64,000 nt of DNA from SZUA-22 sp963751695 (GTDB lineage Bacteria > Bacteroidota > Ignavibacteria > Ignavibacteriales > Melioribacteraceae): positions 496,001 through 560,000 of the forward strand of contig CAVVVP010000003.1 of NCBI GenBank assembly GCA_963751695.1, read 5' to 3'. Positions within the stretch are counted from its first letter, which is position 1; the number at the start of each line of letters is the position of its first letter. The notes below the pieces were generated by a model that worked only from the letters and a program-made list of their open reading frames with translations, did not search any database and was not told the origin of the DNA. Both the position numbers and the translations under genes were made by a program. This document shows positions 44,956-54,525 of the stretch, one piece after another.

Positions 44956-46515
44956 TTAGGGGTCTACCAATATTCCGCTCAGATAGATTCTAGCTGAAGG
45001 TTTAGTCGCTGCTGAATTAGATTCCAAAGTAAGAACAAATTGATAAACCCTTTCACGTGGCCCATTTGGAATTTGAGTGATCTTGATGTACTTGTCATCA
45101 GGAATTGAGTTAAATGAATTTAGATTTTGCTGGGAGTTTTTTCCTAACATCCAAAATGTATAGAATTCATGTTCTCCAGGTTTTGGCATTTTTTTGAGTT
45201 CAAGCAATCCTTCACCCGCATCAAGTGATAGAAAAAAACGGCCAAAACTTTTTGGATTATCTTTACCGCCAGATAAAGGGGCAATAAGGATGTCTGGATT
45301 ATTGAAGAAATCTACAAAATTCATATGCTCTGTTATAAAATCTTTTGCAGCAGAAGTCTCAGAATTAATTTCAGTTAGCTGCTTTTTCATAGACTCAATT
45401 TTCTCACTCAGTTCAGATGTTTCATTTGAAAGGAGAAAAGAAAAGATCAGCAATCCAGCCAAAAGTATAAAGTTGAATATCCAGAATAGCTTTGATTTTG
45501 AATATTGTGCATCTTCTTCTTCGACTTGTTGATCATATTTGGGATGAATGGTTTCTTCAATTACTTTTAGAGACTCAGGCTCCGCTTCTTGAATCTGGTG
45601 ATCAACAAGGGTTACATGGGGCTTGTCCTCATCAAGTTTTGATTCTTTGATATCCTTTGTAATTCTTCTATCTGGCAAAGAACCATCAAGAATTTTTTTG
45701 TGAGTTTCGAGGAGCTTATTTCCTAGATGGTCTGATAAGTATTCTGGAACTTCTTTTTCTTTAAGTGAAAGAGGTAGCAAAGAAATGATGTATTGAAGTT
45801 TTCCAAGCTCATTTTCTGGAAGATAACCTCCATCTTTTTTATGTTTCTTCAAGTATGAATAATTCTCATTATCCATGCATCCAACGGCATATGAAGCGAT
45901 CATTTCTTTTAGATCATTTTGTTCCGCTAAGTTTGTAGAAGTTCCTAACAAGTGGTCTTTTAGGCTATGAAGAGAGATCATAATCTTTGACCGAATTGTT
46001 GTTATAGGAATATTCAGTTTATCAGCAATTTCATTAACAGTAAAAGCATCATAATAAGAAAGATAAAGAACATACTTTTGTGCCTCAGTGAGTTTTCTAG
46101 AAGCTTCTTCAACAGAAAATCTCTTTTTAGTTGCGGATGCAAGATCGAGGGCATCAATACTATCATCTAGATCAGGCAGAATATAGAAGTCATCATATTC
46201 GTCTTCATCCATTGACTCATCTTTTTGAGCAGAGTGTTTTTCTCGAATAACATTTACTGCTTTATTTCTTGCAAGAGTGATGAGCCAACTATAAGTATTA
46301 CCGCTTTGAAAATTAAAAAGATCAATTTTACGCCAAAGGGAAATAAATACATCAATCAATATTTCTTCAGCAATCTGACGATCGCTAATTATTCTTGAGA
46401 TGAGTGGAAAAAGAATCGTGGAATATCTAGAATATACCTCTTCAAGAGCATGGGGATCATACTTTTCAATCTTAATAAATAGTTCAATATCTGTGAGATC
46501 TTTGTAGCTTTTCAA
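44956..46515 (-). CDS. ECF sigma factor fused to an RskA-like anti-sigma factor
   Basis: A single 519-residue frame. Residues 10-95 are sigma region 2 (ISDRQIAEEILIDVFISLWR, SWLITLARNKAVNVIREK) and 130-190 region 4 (LTEAQKYVLYLSYYDAFTVN, IPITTIRSKIMISLHSL). Residues about 200-270 resemble the anti-sigma domain of RskA (ASYAVGCMDNENY, later ISLLPLSL) without the zinc Cys/His motif. A membrane helix (343-362), a short coiled coil (364-395) and a periplasmic RskA-type domain (about 400-519: FGRFFLSLDAGEGLLEL, FYTFWML) follow. So the sigma factor is probably tethered to the membrane and silent until cleaved or rearranged. The start is TTG at 46515; an in-frame stop lies 24 bases upstream and no ATG is available. 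Convergent with the PspC/LiaI pair. Confidence 0.88.
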   Translation of the reverse strand: MKSYKDLTDIELFIKIEKYDPHALEEVYSRYSTILFPLISRIISDRQIAEEILIDVFISLWRKIDLFNFQSGNTYSWLITLARNKAVNVIREKHSAQKDESMDEDEYDDFYILPDLDDSIDALDLASATKKRFSVEEASRKLTEAQKYVLYLSYYDAFTVNEIADKLNIPITTIRSKIMISLHSLKDHLLGTSTNLAEQNDLKEMIASYAVGCMDNENYSYLKKHKKDGGYLPENELGKLQYIISLLPLSLKEKEVPEYLSDHLGNKLLETHKKILDGSLPDRRITKDIKESKLDEDKPHVTLVDHQIQEAEPESLKVIEETIHPKYDQQVEEEDAQYSKSKLFWIFNFILLAGLLIFSFLLSNETSELSEKIESMKKQLTEINSETSAAKDFITEHMNFVDFFNNPDILIAPLSGGKDNPKSFGRFFLSLDAGEGLLELKKMPKPGEHEFYTFWMLGKNSQQNLNSFNSIPDDKYIKITQIPNGPRERVYQFVLTLESNSAATKPSARIYLSGILVDP

Positions 46516-46598
46516 CTTAGATAAAGTTTTACTTTGAATTTAAAAGTAAAGTTAACACACGTAAAATGCAATATTTTAAGGGATTTAACAACAATTGT

Positions 46599-47282
46599 TT
46601 ATGCTTTCTTATTTCTTACGATAGTCTTTTTTATATATTCTATAGCTTCTGGAACTTTACAAGCAGTTTCTCCCATATTTACATTTACTTTTCCAATCTC
46701 TTTAGCTGCTGCTATTGCAGTTTTTATTAATGATGGTACATATGAGCCAACTGAAATTATAAATCCGTTCATTGTATACTTCACTCTATTTGGGGATTTT
46801 TGCAAGTTCAATTTTACTCGCTCAACCAATTTTTTTGCAATTTCGGGCTCTAATTCCTCGTCACATTTGGGAGACAAAATAGCTGCCAATGTTGCCCAAC
46901 CAGCGGAGGCAACCATTTCCTTTGGAGAATCAATCCATTTTAATGCAAGTTCTTTTCCGTGCTTGTTTCTCGAGGCCACACCAGGGACGGTATATTCACT
47001 TATCATATACCAGTATGCTTTTTTTACCCAGTTATTAAGATCGGATTTTGTCATTGCATTTGGATCTGCAATTAATCCAGCAAGATACATAGCATCTGAA
47101 TTTCCAGTTTCATAAAGCTCTTTTGCAAGATTATTATCAATCTTGATCTTTTTCTGTATCTTTTTCAATTCCCCTACTTTTACTCCATAGAAAGGCTCTT
47201 TGGCTCCATGGCGCATCAGAACTTTCTTGGTATTTTCGTTTCCACGTGATTTAAGTTTATTCATTACTTCTTTTAGTGTCAT
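46599..47282 (-). CDS. AlkD-like DNA alkylation repair family protein
   Basis: 227 residues from the ATG at 47282 (AGGA 6 bases upstream; a TTG 6 bases earlier is less likely). All-helical HEAT-like repeats of the DNA alkylation repair family: RHGAKEPFYGVKVGELKKI at the N-terminus, then SDAMYLAGLIAD and VASAGWATLAAIL. AlkD enzymes excise bulky or positively charged alkylated bases without base flipping. Many members of the wider family have no proven activity, so repair is the best guess. Confidence 0.85.
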   Translation of the reverse strand: MTLKEVMNKLKSRGNENTKKVLMRHGAKEPFYGVKVGELKKIQKKIKIDNNLAKELYETGNSDAMYLAGLIADPNAMTKSDLNNWVKKAYWYMISEYTVPGVASRNKHGKELALKWIDSPKEMVASAGWATLAAILSPKCDEELEPEIAKKLVERVKLNLQKSPNRVKYTMNGFIISVGSYVPSLIKTAIAAAKEIGKVNVNMGETACKVPEAIEYIKKTIVRNKKA

Positions 47283-47299
47283 TATCAATCCTTTCGAAT

Positions 47300-48091
47300 T
47301 TATTTTGAAAAGGGGGTTAAAAGATTCACCAGATTTTTCTTTAAATTATGTTGTGATGCCGCAATTTTATTATGGCGCAGATTATATTCCATTCCATCAA
47401 AACCATAAACCTCTATTCCAGCTTCTTCGGCTATTAGCACACCGGCAACCATATCTTCAAACTCGCTCTCGAAACTAACTAAGGCATATATTTTTCCCAA
47501 AGCAAGATTGCACCAATCCAAGGAAGGTGCCCACATTGTCAGGGTTCTAGAAAAATGATTTGTTATTATTGTTTGAAGTTCAGATGTAGTTTCATCTGAA
47601 ATCTCCAACTTAGAATGCCCCTTAATGAATGAAATAACGTTATAATTTGAAGAATTTAAACTCTTGGGTAGAATTTTATTTCCGTTTAAGTAGGCACCGT
47701 TGCCCTTCTCAGCCACAAACAACCTGTCTGTGATTGGATCATAAACAACGCCAACAATAGTTTTGCCATCGTTCGTTAGTGCAAGTGAGACAGAAAAATA
47801 TGGAATTCCTACATAGTAATTATTTGTTCCGTCAAGAGGATCTATGAACCATTTATAATCACAGGAGTTTTCGATAGAGCCAACTTCTTCAGAGTAAATA
47901 CTATGCTCTGGGAAAGAATTCAGAATGTGTTTGAGAATAATGTTTTCACTTTCTTTGTCTATACTGAGCCCAATATCAGACTTCGATTTGTAGATTGGAT
48001 CATGGTTTTCATTAAACCGAGCGAGAAGAAATTTGCCGGCCTCAAGTGCTGCATTCATTGCAACCTCAAGATAAACACTTCTCTTATTCAT
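47300..48091 (-). CDS. Inositol monophosphatase family protein
   Basis: 263 residues from the ATG at 48091 (one base after the U32 stop; a TTG at 48100 would overlap it). Metal-site motifs: Glu68-Glu69 (YSEEVG), the signature WFIDPLDGTN (81-90) with Asp84 and Asp87, and a C-terminal FEDMVAG in place of the usual WDxAAG. Substrates in the family include inositol phosphate, 3'-phosphoadenosine 5'-phosphate and fructose bisphosphate; not decidable here. Confidence 0.9.
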   Translation of the reverse strand: MNKRSVYLEVAMNAALEAGKFLLARFNENHDPIYKSKSDIGLSIDKESENIILKHILNSFPEHSIYSEEVGSIENSCDYKWFIDPLDGTNNYYVGIPYFSVSLALTNDGKTIVGVVYDPITDRLFVAEKGNGAYLNGNKILPKSLNSSNYNVISFIKGHSKLEISDETTSELQTIITNHFSRTLTMWAPSLDWCNLALGKIYALVSFESEFEDMVAGVLIAEEAGIEVYGFDGMEYNLRHNKIAASQHNLKKNLVNLLTPFSK

Positions 48092-48092
48092 A

Positions 48093-49304
48093 TTAAGCAA
48101 CTTCTACTATTTTATACACCTGATCTCTTGGACGAACCATATCGTCTAAATAAAAAGTTATTTCTTCTCCTTTGCTTGCAGAATCAATATGCTTTTCGTC
48201 CTTTACTATGGACTGTAAAGTTGTTTCCACCAAACCGGTAGTATTTCCTGTTATATAAATAGAATCACTTATGCTAACTTCGCCAGCCTCTAGTTTAATA
48301 TGAGCAATTTTTGATTTTTTATAATAGTTAACAACTTTTCCAATATAGACCTTTTTAGTAGTTGCTTGATTGCCATATCTTTCAGTATAATCATATCCAC
48401 TTGGTGTTCCGAAGTAAAAGCCTGATGAAAATCCTCGATTGTAAACTTTTTGCAAATCCCTATACATTTTATTTTTTATTTCATCAGTCAAATTACCTTC
48501 AAAATAAAGGTCAATAGCTTTTTTGTATGTTGATATGGTTGTGTGAATATACTCTGGACTCCTCTTCCTTCCTTCTATCTTAAATGAGTCTATTTTAGCT
48601 TCGATCAATTGATCAACAAACTCAATTGCACAGAGATCTTTGGGCGACATTACATAATCCTCTCCAATAATATAACTGATATCTTCAGATTTATCATATA
48701 TTTCATACTCTCTACGACAGGGCCGTAAACACTCACCGGTATTAGCGCTCTGCCCGAAGGCGTGATGACTCATAAAGCACCTTCCGCTTAGAGCAACGCA
48801 CATTGCCCCGTGGACAAAAGCCTCAACTTCAATATCTAGATCTTCTTTGATCTTTTTTATATTTTCAAGGGTTACTTCGCGAGCAAGGACGATTCTATTT
48901 GCCCCCATCCGCTGATAGGCTTTTGCCGCACTAACGTTGCTAATAGATGCTTGAGTACTAATGCATAGAGGTAGGTTATATTCAAGTGCTTTATCTATCA
49001 CAGCCATATCCCAAGCAATGATCATATCTACCCTTGCCTTCTTAGCAGCTAGCAGAAGATTGTCCAGCTTATCTGTTTGATCATCAAAAACAATTGCATT
49101 TACTGTTAGATGAGCATCAACTTTATTTTCATGGCAGAACGCAACAAGCTCATCTAATTTATCCATCTCAAAATTATTAGCTTTAGCCCGCATATTTAAT
49201 TCTTCGACTCCAAAATAAACAGCATCAGCTCCTGCATTAACAGCAGTTGTTAACATTTTCCAATCACCAGCCCCTGCCAAAAGTTCAGGTCTCTTAATCT
49301 GCAT
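48093..49304 (-). CDS. Peptidase U32 family protein (RlhA/TrhP-like)
   Basis: 403 residues. N-terminal barrel: PELLAGAGDWKMLTTAVNAG, DAVYFG, and the family region EVEAFVHGAMCVALSGRCFM with the following Cys pair GECLRPCR. C-terminal domain with FYFGTPSGYDYTERYG and VYIGKVVNYYK. Characterised relatives (RlhA, TrhP) hydroxylate a base in 23S rRNA or tRNA, probably with an Fe-S cluster held by these Cys residues; the old peptidase label is not supported for them. AGGAAA precedes the start. First gene of a two-gene unit with the phosphatase. Confidence 0.9.
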   Translation of the reverse strand: MQIKRPELLAGAGDWKMLTTAVNAGADAVYFGVEELNMRAKANNFEMDKLDELVAFCHENKVDAHLTVNAIVFDDQTDKLDNLLLAAKKARVDMIIAWDMAVIDKALEYNLPLCISTQASISNVSAAKAYQRMGANRIVLAREVTLENIKKIKEDLDIEVEAFVHGAMCVALSGRCFMSHHAFGQSANTGECLRPCRREYEIYDKSEDISYIIGEDYVMSPKDLCAIEFVDQLIEAKIDSFKIEGRKRSPEYIHTTISTYKKAIDLYFEGNLTDEIKNKMYRDLQKVYNRGFSSGFYFGTPSGYDYTERYGNQATTKKVYIGKVVNYYKKSKIAHIKLEAGEVSISDSIYITGNTTGLVETTLQSIVKDEKHIDSASKGEEITFYLDDMVRPRDQVYKIVEVA

Positions 49305-49398
49305 TAATTACTTTCCTTTTTGTATAACAGTTAAAATTACTAAATGATTTTATAAATTATTTTTTAACTTGAATGATACGAAATAATTCAATTCAATT

Positions 49399-50952
49399 AT
49401 GCGCGAAACAAAATATTCTGACATACTACACCTTATTCAACAAAAACTCAAATGCAGGGCTTGTTATATTCTCATGCTCAATAACTCTGCTAATATTTTA
49501 GATTACGAAGGAGATATTGCGCTTTCAGAAAAAAACATGCTCAGGTTTAACGAATTTTTAAAAAATAATCAAGAAGCATCAAATATTGAAATAGCTAGCT
49601 GGGAATCTACACAAGAGGTGGTTAAATCTCATAACCTTAAAAGCATTAAAGTCTTGAAATTGTATAAGGCACATAGTACTGGATATTTTCTTGTGCTGTT
49701 TTTAACTCCGGAGAGTAGAACAGAAATAATCGATGATCATAGTGAAAAGTTAATCAACATCCTTGCAAAACTGATTGAGCTAGATTTAGAAATAATTTCT
49801 CAACACTCTGAAGTGAGATCCAGAACCCTAATTGATGCTGCAATAGATTTTGTCTTTTCACTAAATGGGTTTGGTTACATAATTGAAGTTAATGAAAATG
49901 GGGCCAATGCACTTGGTTATGAAGTAGAGGAAATGCAGGGGAACCATTTTTTAGATTTTATTGATGAAACAAATCGAGTTGAGATTTCTGAAGTATTTCA
50001 AAAAATGTTGATGTGTAAAACAACAACTCGTTTTGAAATTGACTTCTTGCATAAACTCAAACGACCAGTTACATATGAATTTTTAGCGACACCCATTTTG
50101 GAAAGCGGAAAGATCGAAGGCATGATGGGTATTGGGCGAGATATTTCGAGAAGAAAAAAAAACGAAAAGGAAATCAAAGAATTAAATAACAAACTTAATA
50201 ATGCTAATAAACTGGTTTCTCTGGAACGGGACAGAGCCAAAAAGCAGATAACCGTTCTTGAAGAACTAAACCTTCTGAAGAATGAATTTATTTCAAATGT
50301 ATCACACGAACTGAGAACTCCTCTTGCATCAATCGTTGGATTTGCAGAAACCCTCTCCTCTGATGAAAATCTAACACAGGAGAACGTTAAGGAGTTTAGC
50401 GACATTATCTTTGCGGAAGGAAAAAGACTTGCAAGATTTATTGAGGATATTCTTGATTTTTCAAGACTTGATGATTCTAAAAACATGAATAAAGAGAAGT
50501 GCAGTCTTATTGAATTGATCAATCAAGCAGTAAGTGAAATTACACCCATTATCGAAGAGAAGAATGTCTCTTTAATAAGCGAAATTCCTGAAGCAGAAAT
50601 TACTATCTTTGCAGACAAGGAAAAGTTATCGAAAGCATTTTTAACAATATTCGAAAATGCAGTTCATTATACAGAAAGCAGCGGACAAATAACTGTATTT
50701 GTTCAAGATTTTCTAAAAGAAGTTGAAATATTTGTTACTGATACTGGAATTGGAATTCCCGAAAAGGAACTTAAATTGTTTTTTGAAAAGTTCCATTCAA
50801 AAGGCTCCAGTATCACCAAAGCACCTATCACTGGAGCTTCGTTATCTTTAGCTAAACAGATAATTGAATTCCATGACGGCGTGCTTCAAGTAAAAAGCAT
50901 TGTCGGTGAAGGAACAACGATGATAGTGCATCTACCGAAAATAATTAATTAG
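49399..50952 (+). CDS. PAS-domain sensor histidine kinase (cytoplasmic)
   Basis: 517 residues with no membrane helix. Residues 1-135 look GAF-like; a PAS domain covers about 145-255 (LNGFGYIIEVNENGANALGY, IGRDISRRKKNE); a coiled linker (255-292) leads to HisKA with His303 (SHELRTPLASIVGFAETL) and HATPase_c (FENAVHYTES, DTGIGIPEKELKLFFEKFH). The usual GxGLGL box reads ITGASLSLA, somewhat degenerate. It is 10 bases before the sigma-54 activator and is likely its kinase. Confidence 0.92.
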   Translation: MRETKYSDILHLIQQKLKCRACYILMLNNSANILDYEGDIALSEKNMLRFNEFLKNNQEASNIEIASWESTQEVVKSHNLKSIKVLKLYKAHSTGYFLVLFLTPESRTEIIDDHSEKLINILAKLIELDLEIISQHSEVRSRTLIDAAIDFVFSLNGFGYIIEVNENGANALGYEVEEMQGNHFLDFIDETNRVEISEVFQKMLMCKTTTRFEIDFLHKLKRPVTYEFLATPILESGKIEGMMGIGRDISRRKKNEKEIKELNNKLNNANKLVSLERDRAKKQITVLEELNLLKNEFISNVSHELRTPLASIVGFAETLSSDENLTQENVKEFSDIIFAEGKRLARFIEDILDFSRLDDSKNMNKEKCSLIELINQAVSEITPIIEEKNVSLISEIPEAEITIFADKEKLSKAFLTIFENAVHYTESSGQITVFVQDFLKEVEIFVTDTGIGIPEKELKLFFEKFHSKGSSITKAPITGASLSLAKQIIEFHDGVLQVKSIVGEGTTMIVHLPKIIN

Positions 50953-50962
50953 TGAGGTTTAA

Positions 50963-52351
50963 TTGGAAAAGCTTGTCTTTATTGTGGATGATGAGCCCTC
51001 GATTCAGAAACTACTGACGCACTGGGTAAAAAATCAATGGAAATATAAAGTTGAGATCTTTGATAAGGGTCATGATATGCTTGAAAATCTTTCTCAGAAA
51101 CCTGATCTCATACTTCTTGACATTATGCTTCCCGACTCGAACGGAGTTGAGTTACTACCAAAAATAAAAGAACACGATCCAAACCTTCCTGTAATAATGC
51201 TATCAGCACAAGGCAGTATTGAAGTTGCGATGGATGCGATCAGAATGGGTGCTTTTGATTATTTCACAAAACCAATTGATAACAATAAACTTGAACCTGC
51301 AATTAAAAATGCCTTAAGTAATTTTGAGCTACACAAAAGAGTTGAAGAACTGGAAAACCAAATTCAGCAAGAGTACAGTTTTGACAATATTATCTCTGCA
51401 GATATTCAAATGCAAAGCGTTTTTAAACTTATTTCAAAAATTCTCGACAATGATATCACAGTCCTCATCCATGGCGAAAGTGGAACTGGTAAAGAGCTAG
51501 TTGCTCGGGCAATACATTATAATGGAAAAAGACAGAAAAATCCCTTTGTTGTTGTAAACTGTGCTTCAATTCCAAGAGAACTACTAGAAAGTGAATTGTT
51601 TGGCCATGAAAAAGGTTCTTTCACCGGCGCACACCAAAGAAAAATTGGAAAGTTTGAAGCGGCAAATGGTGGGACACTTTTCTTAGATGAAATTGGCGAG
51701 ATGGAAATGTCTCTTCAAGCTAAAATACTAAGAGTTATACAACAAAAAGAATTTGAGCGAATTGGCGGCAACCAGACAATTAAAACTGATGTAAGAATTC
51801 TATCAGCAACCAATAGAGACCTAAAAAAAATGGTTGGGGATGGTGAATTTAGGGAAGATCTTTTTTATAGATTAAATTCTTTTCCAATAGTTGTTCCCCC
51901 TCTTCGTAGCAGACGAGGAGATATTGTTATCCTTATTGAACATTTTCTCCAGAAATTTAATAAGAAATTGGATACTAATATCAAAGGCATCTCTAAAAAA
52001 GCGATGAAAATACTGTATGATTATAATTGGCCAGGTAATATTCGAGAATTAGAAAACACAATAGAACGCTGTATTATTCTCACAGATGAACATGAAATTG
52101 ACATTGATGTTCTTCCAGAACAATTACTTTCACCTGAAGAGAATTTAGTGCTTGATAAAAATCAGGCAATGTTTACAGAAAATTCATCAGTAATTCCGTT
52201 TGAAACATTAAAGAAAGAAGCGATAAAACACGCACTCGATAGAACAAGCGGCAATGTAGTAGAAGCTGCAAAAAAATTAAAAATTGGAAGAGCGACACTT
52301 TATAGATTAATGGAAAAGTATGAGATAGATTCATCCAAACAGAAGTATTAA
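50963..52351 (+). CDS. NtrC-type sigma-54-dependent response regulator
   Basis: 462 residues starting at TTG with GAGG upstream. Receiver with Asp9, Asp10 and phospho-acceptor Asp53 (LILLDIMLP), Lys103. AAA+ domain: Walker A GESGTGK (171-177), the sigma-54 contact loop GSFTGA (218-223, Ser in place of the common Ala), Walker B TLFLDE (238-243). C-terminal Fis-type helix-turn-helix (about 415-450, VVEAAKKLKIGRATLYRLM). It shows that the organism uses sigma-54 promoters. Confidence 0.95.
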   Translation: MEKLVFIVDDEPSIQKLLTHWVKNQWKYKVEIFDKGHDMLENLSQKPDLILLDIMLPDSNGVELLPKIKEHDPNLPVIMLSAQGSIEVAMDAIRMGAFDYFTKPIDNNKLEPAIKNALSNFELHKRVEELENQIQQEYSFDNIISADIQMQSVFKLISKILDNDITVLIHGESGTGKELVARAIHYNGKRQKNPFVVVNCASIPRELLESELFGHEKGSFTGAHQRKIGKFEAANGGTLFLDEIGEMEMSLQAKILRVIQQKEFERIGGNQTIKTDVRILSATNRDLKKMVGDGEFREDLFYRLNSFPIVVPPLRSRRGDIVILIEHFLQKFNKKLDTNIKGISKKAMKILYDYNWPGNIRELENTIERCIILTDEHEIDIDVLPEQLLSPEENLVLDKNQAMFTENSSVIPFETLKKEAIKHALDRTSGNVVEAAKKLKIGRATLYRLMEKYEIDSSKQKY

Positions 52352-52393
52352 TTTTCTGTTGAAAAATATTTCTAGATTATTATTGTAAAATCT

Positions 52394-53527
52394 ATGACCA
52401 AATCTTCGAAACCTCAAATTCTTCTTGTTGAAGACGAACAAAACATAGCACGTCTTTTTAAATTTAACCTTTCAAAAGCTGGATATGAAGTTATGCATGC
52501 CCTTGATGGAGAAGAAGGGTTTAAAATGGCCAAGGCATACAGTCCCGACCTTATAATAAGCGATATTATGATGCCTAAAGTAGATGGATTTGCTTTTCGT
52601 GAACTTCTTATGTCAGAAGAAAAGCTAAAGTCAATCCCTTTTATTTTTCTAACCGCAAAAGGCTCTGAGGAGGAAATACTCCATGGATATAATTATGATA
52701 TTCAAGAGTACATCGTAAAAACATCTAGCCCCAAAATTATTCTTGCCAAGCTAAGTGCTGTTCTAAAAAGCAGTGAAGATCAAAAAAACAGAGGCGAAAA
52801 AGAAGTAAAGGAAGCTGCTACAACATTAGCAGCAACAGTTGTTCCCGAAAAATTTCCTGAATTTGATGGTTATAAAATCGAGCATTGGCATCTACCCTTT
52901 AAAAATGTTCCGGGGGGAGACTTTATAGATTATGTTCGAATAGACGAAGATAATCTAGCTGTGGTATTAGGAGACGTGATGGGCAAAAAATGGGGGGCAT
53001 GGTATTTTGCTGTGGCATATGCAGGCTATGTTAGAAGCGCAATTCGTTTTGTACTGCAAGACTCCCAAAAACTTACTGCAAGCAAAATAGTTGGACGCGT
53101 TAATGAGTCAGTTTTCTTTGATGAGAGAATAGCAGAGGTATTTATAACACTTTCCATTCTGATTATTAATAAAAAAGAAAAAAGAATAAACTATTGTGGT
53201 GCAGGGGATTTACCAATTCTTCTTTTATCAAATGGAAAAGTGAAAATAGTGAAATCTAGTGGATTACTGCTCGGTTTTGCCGCAGAAACAAAATACGAAG
53301 ATCAGGAAGTTGAGCTGTCTAGTGGAGACCAGATATATATGCTGACTGATGGAATCCTGGAATCACGAGATAGCGATGGAATTCCTATTGAAACGCATGG
53401 TTTTATCGATATACTAAAGAAGAAAAGCAAGGGCAACATTCTTGATAACATTAAAGCGAATGTTTCGAAGATTACTGATAAACATTTCGAAGATGATATT
53501 AGCGTTATTTGTATTTGTGTTGAATAG
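52394..53527 (+). CDS. Response regulator with SpoIIE/PP2C-type phosphatase output
   Basis: 377 residues. Receiver with Glu13/Asp14, phospho-acceptor Asp57 (LIISDIMMP) and a Lys in EYIVKTSSP. A short linker (about 128-160) leads to a PP2C-like SpoIIE domain: PGGDFIDY, VVLGDVMGKKWGAW, YCGAGDLPILLL and YMLTDGILESRD, plus a final FEDDISVI, supplying the metal-binding Asps. Such proteins dephosphorylate anti-sigma-factor antagonists in partner-switching systems. No such antagonist/anti-sigma pair is in the window. 42 bases behind the sigma-54 activator. Confidence 0.92.
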   Translation: MTKSSKPQILLVEDEQNIARLFKFNLSKAGYEVMHALDGEEGFKMAKAYSPDLIISDIMMPKVDGFAFRELLMSEEKLKSIPFIFLTAKGSEEEILHGYNYDIQEYIVKTSSPKIILAKLSAVLKSSEDQKNRGEKEVKEAATTLAATVVPEKFPEFDGYKIEHWHLPFKNVPGGDFIDYVRIDEDNLAVVLGDVMGKKWGAWYFAVAYAGYVRSAIRFVLQDSQKLTASKIVGRVNESVFFDERIAEVFITLSILIINKKEKRINYCGAGDLPILLLSNGKVKIVKSSGLLLGFAAETKYEDQEVELSSGDQIYMLTDGILESRDSDGIPIETHGFIDILKKKSKGNILDNIKANVSKITDKHFEDDISVICICVE

Positions 53528-53532
53528 ACGGC

Positions 53533-54525
53533 CTAAACTTCGGAGTTAAAAGCTTCATTTGTGCTTCTTATTGCATCTGCTGAAAAAGATGTTTGTTCAA
53601 AGACATCAACAATGTGTTCTCGTGTAATTTTGTTAAAATCTTCTTCTCTGGGAGTTATTACTAAACCTCCAAAGTCAACAGCAGCAGGGCTTATCAAAAT
53701 TCTTTCATCACCCTCAAGAAAATATTGAGAAGGTCGATGTCTTTCTCTGGGGAAAATCCAAATCTTCCAACCATTTTTATAGAGAGCTAATATATTGACC
53801 ATAGGCTCCTCGTCGGAGGCCGCTGCAATACTGATTGATTTGAGCATTTTATCAAACATGTAGAGTATTGAGTTTTTGGATTGACTTTCAATTATATAGA
53901 AATTTCTCAAATAATCGGTAGCTGAAGCAATTTTTGAATCCGAATTCTCATACATTACGCAGTCTTTTAAGTTAACAATGCTAGATAGTTCATTCTCTAT
54001 AGGGATTATTCCACTTGGACAAGCTTGAAAATGCATATGATCTGGGGCAGAGGCCCCACATCTTGGTCCATTATAAAAAATAGTATAGTGTGGGCTCAGT
54101 TCTTTTGCTAGATCTACCATGTCGGAAAAGCTACTACTTATTTCTTGGGGTTGATGATCAAATGTTGGAATTGTAAAGTGCTCTGAAAATATTGGAAATG
54201 GATTAACAAGCACGAGGTATTTGTTTTTGTAGGCAAGACCTTTCTGCTCTGCAGGTAAATTTTCAATACATAAAAAACACGGACGAGCCTCAATTGATTT
54301 TGAATCAACTTTGGCAGATGATGATATTATTCGTCCCGGGTTAAACTGAATATCAATGTTAAAGCCGTCAAATTCTATAGTTCTTCTTTGGATTTTCTTT
54401 AATTCGGCATAGTTTTTTTGAGCAAACGGCCACTCACATTTTTGTTGTTCGAATAATGATTTTACTTTTTCTGGAAAAATACTACCAGAAAGTTCGGATG
54501 CATCAATAACCTTGTTGCTATCCAT
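53533..54525 (-). CDS. DUF4922 protein, HIT/GalT-like nucleotide-sugar phosphorylase fold
   Basis: 330 residues. Features of the GalT branch of the HIT superfamily: RPCFLCIENLPAEQKG, LVLVNPFPIFSEHFTIP, YNGPRCGASAPDHMHFQA, where HMHFQ gives the HxHxQ catalytic triad. The region resembles GDP-hexose phosphorylases (HLHFQA). Likely splits or makes a nucleotide sugar through a nucleotidyl-His intermediate; substrate unknown. It overlaps the glycosyltransferase gene by 8 bases and has no ribosome binding site of its own, so it is translated by coupling. Confidence 0.82.
   Translation of the reverse strand: MDSNKVIDASELSGSIFPEKVKSLFEQQKCEWPFAQKNYAELKKIQRRTIEFDGFNIDIQFNPGRIISSSAKVDSKSIEARPCFLCIENLPAEQKGLAYKNKYLVLVNPFPIFSEHFTIPTFDHQPQEISSSFSDMVDLAKELSPHYTIFYNGPRCGASAPDHMHFQACPSGIIPIENELSSIVNLKDCVMYENSDSKIASATDYLRNFYIIESQSKNSILYMFDKMLKSISIAAASDEEPMVNILALYKNGWKIWIFPRERHRPSQYFLEGDERILISPAAVDFGGLVITPREEDFNKITREHIVDVFEQTSFSADAIRSTNEAFNSEV

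Noticed and set aside
46534..47115. 193-codon open frame on + across the AlkD-like gene
   Set aside because: It is antisense to a gene with clear family motifs and has no ribosome binding site or recognisable protein features.
49998..50522. 174-codon open frame on - inside the PAS histidine kinase
   Set aside because: Ser/Phe-rich antisense shadow of the kinase's Glu/Lys-rich coding sequence.
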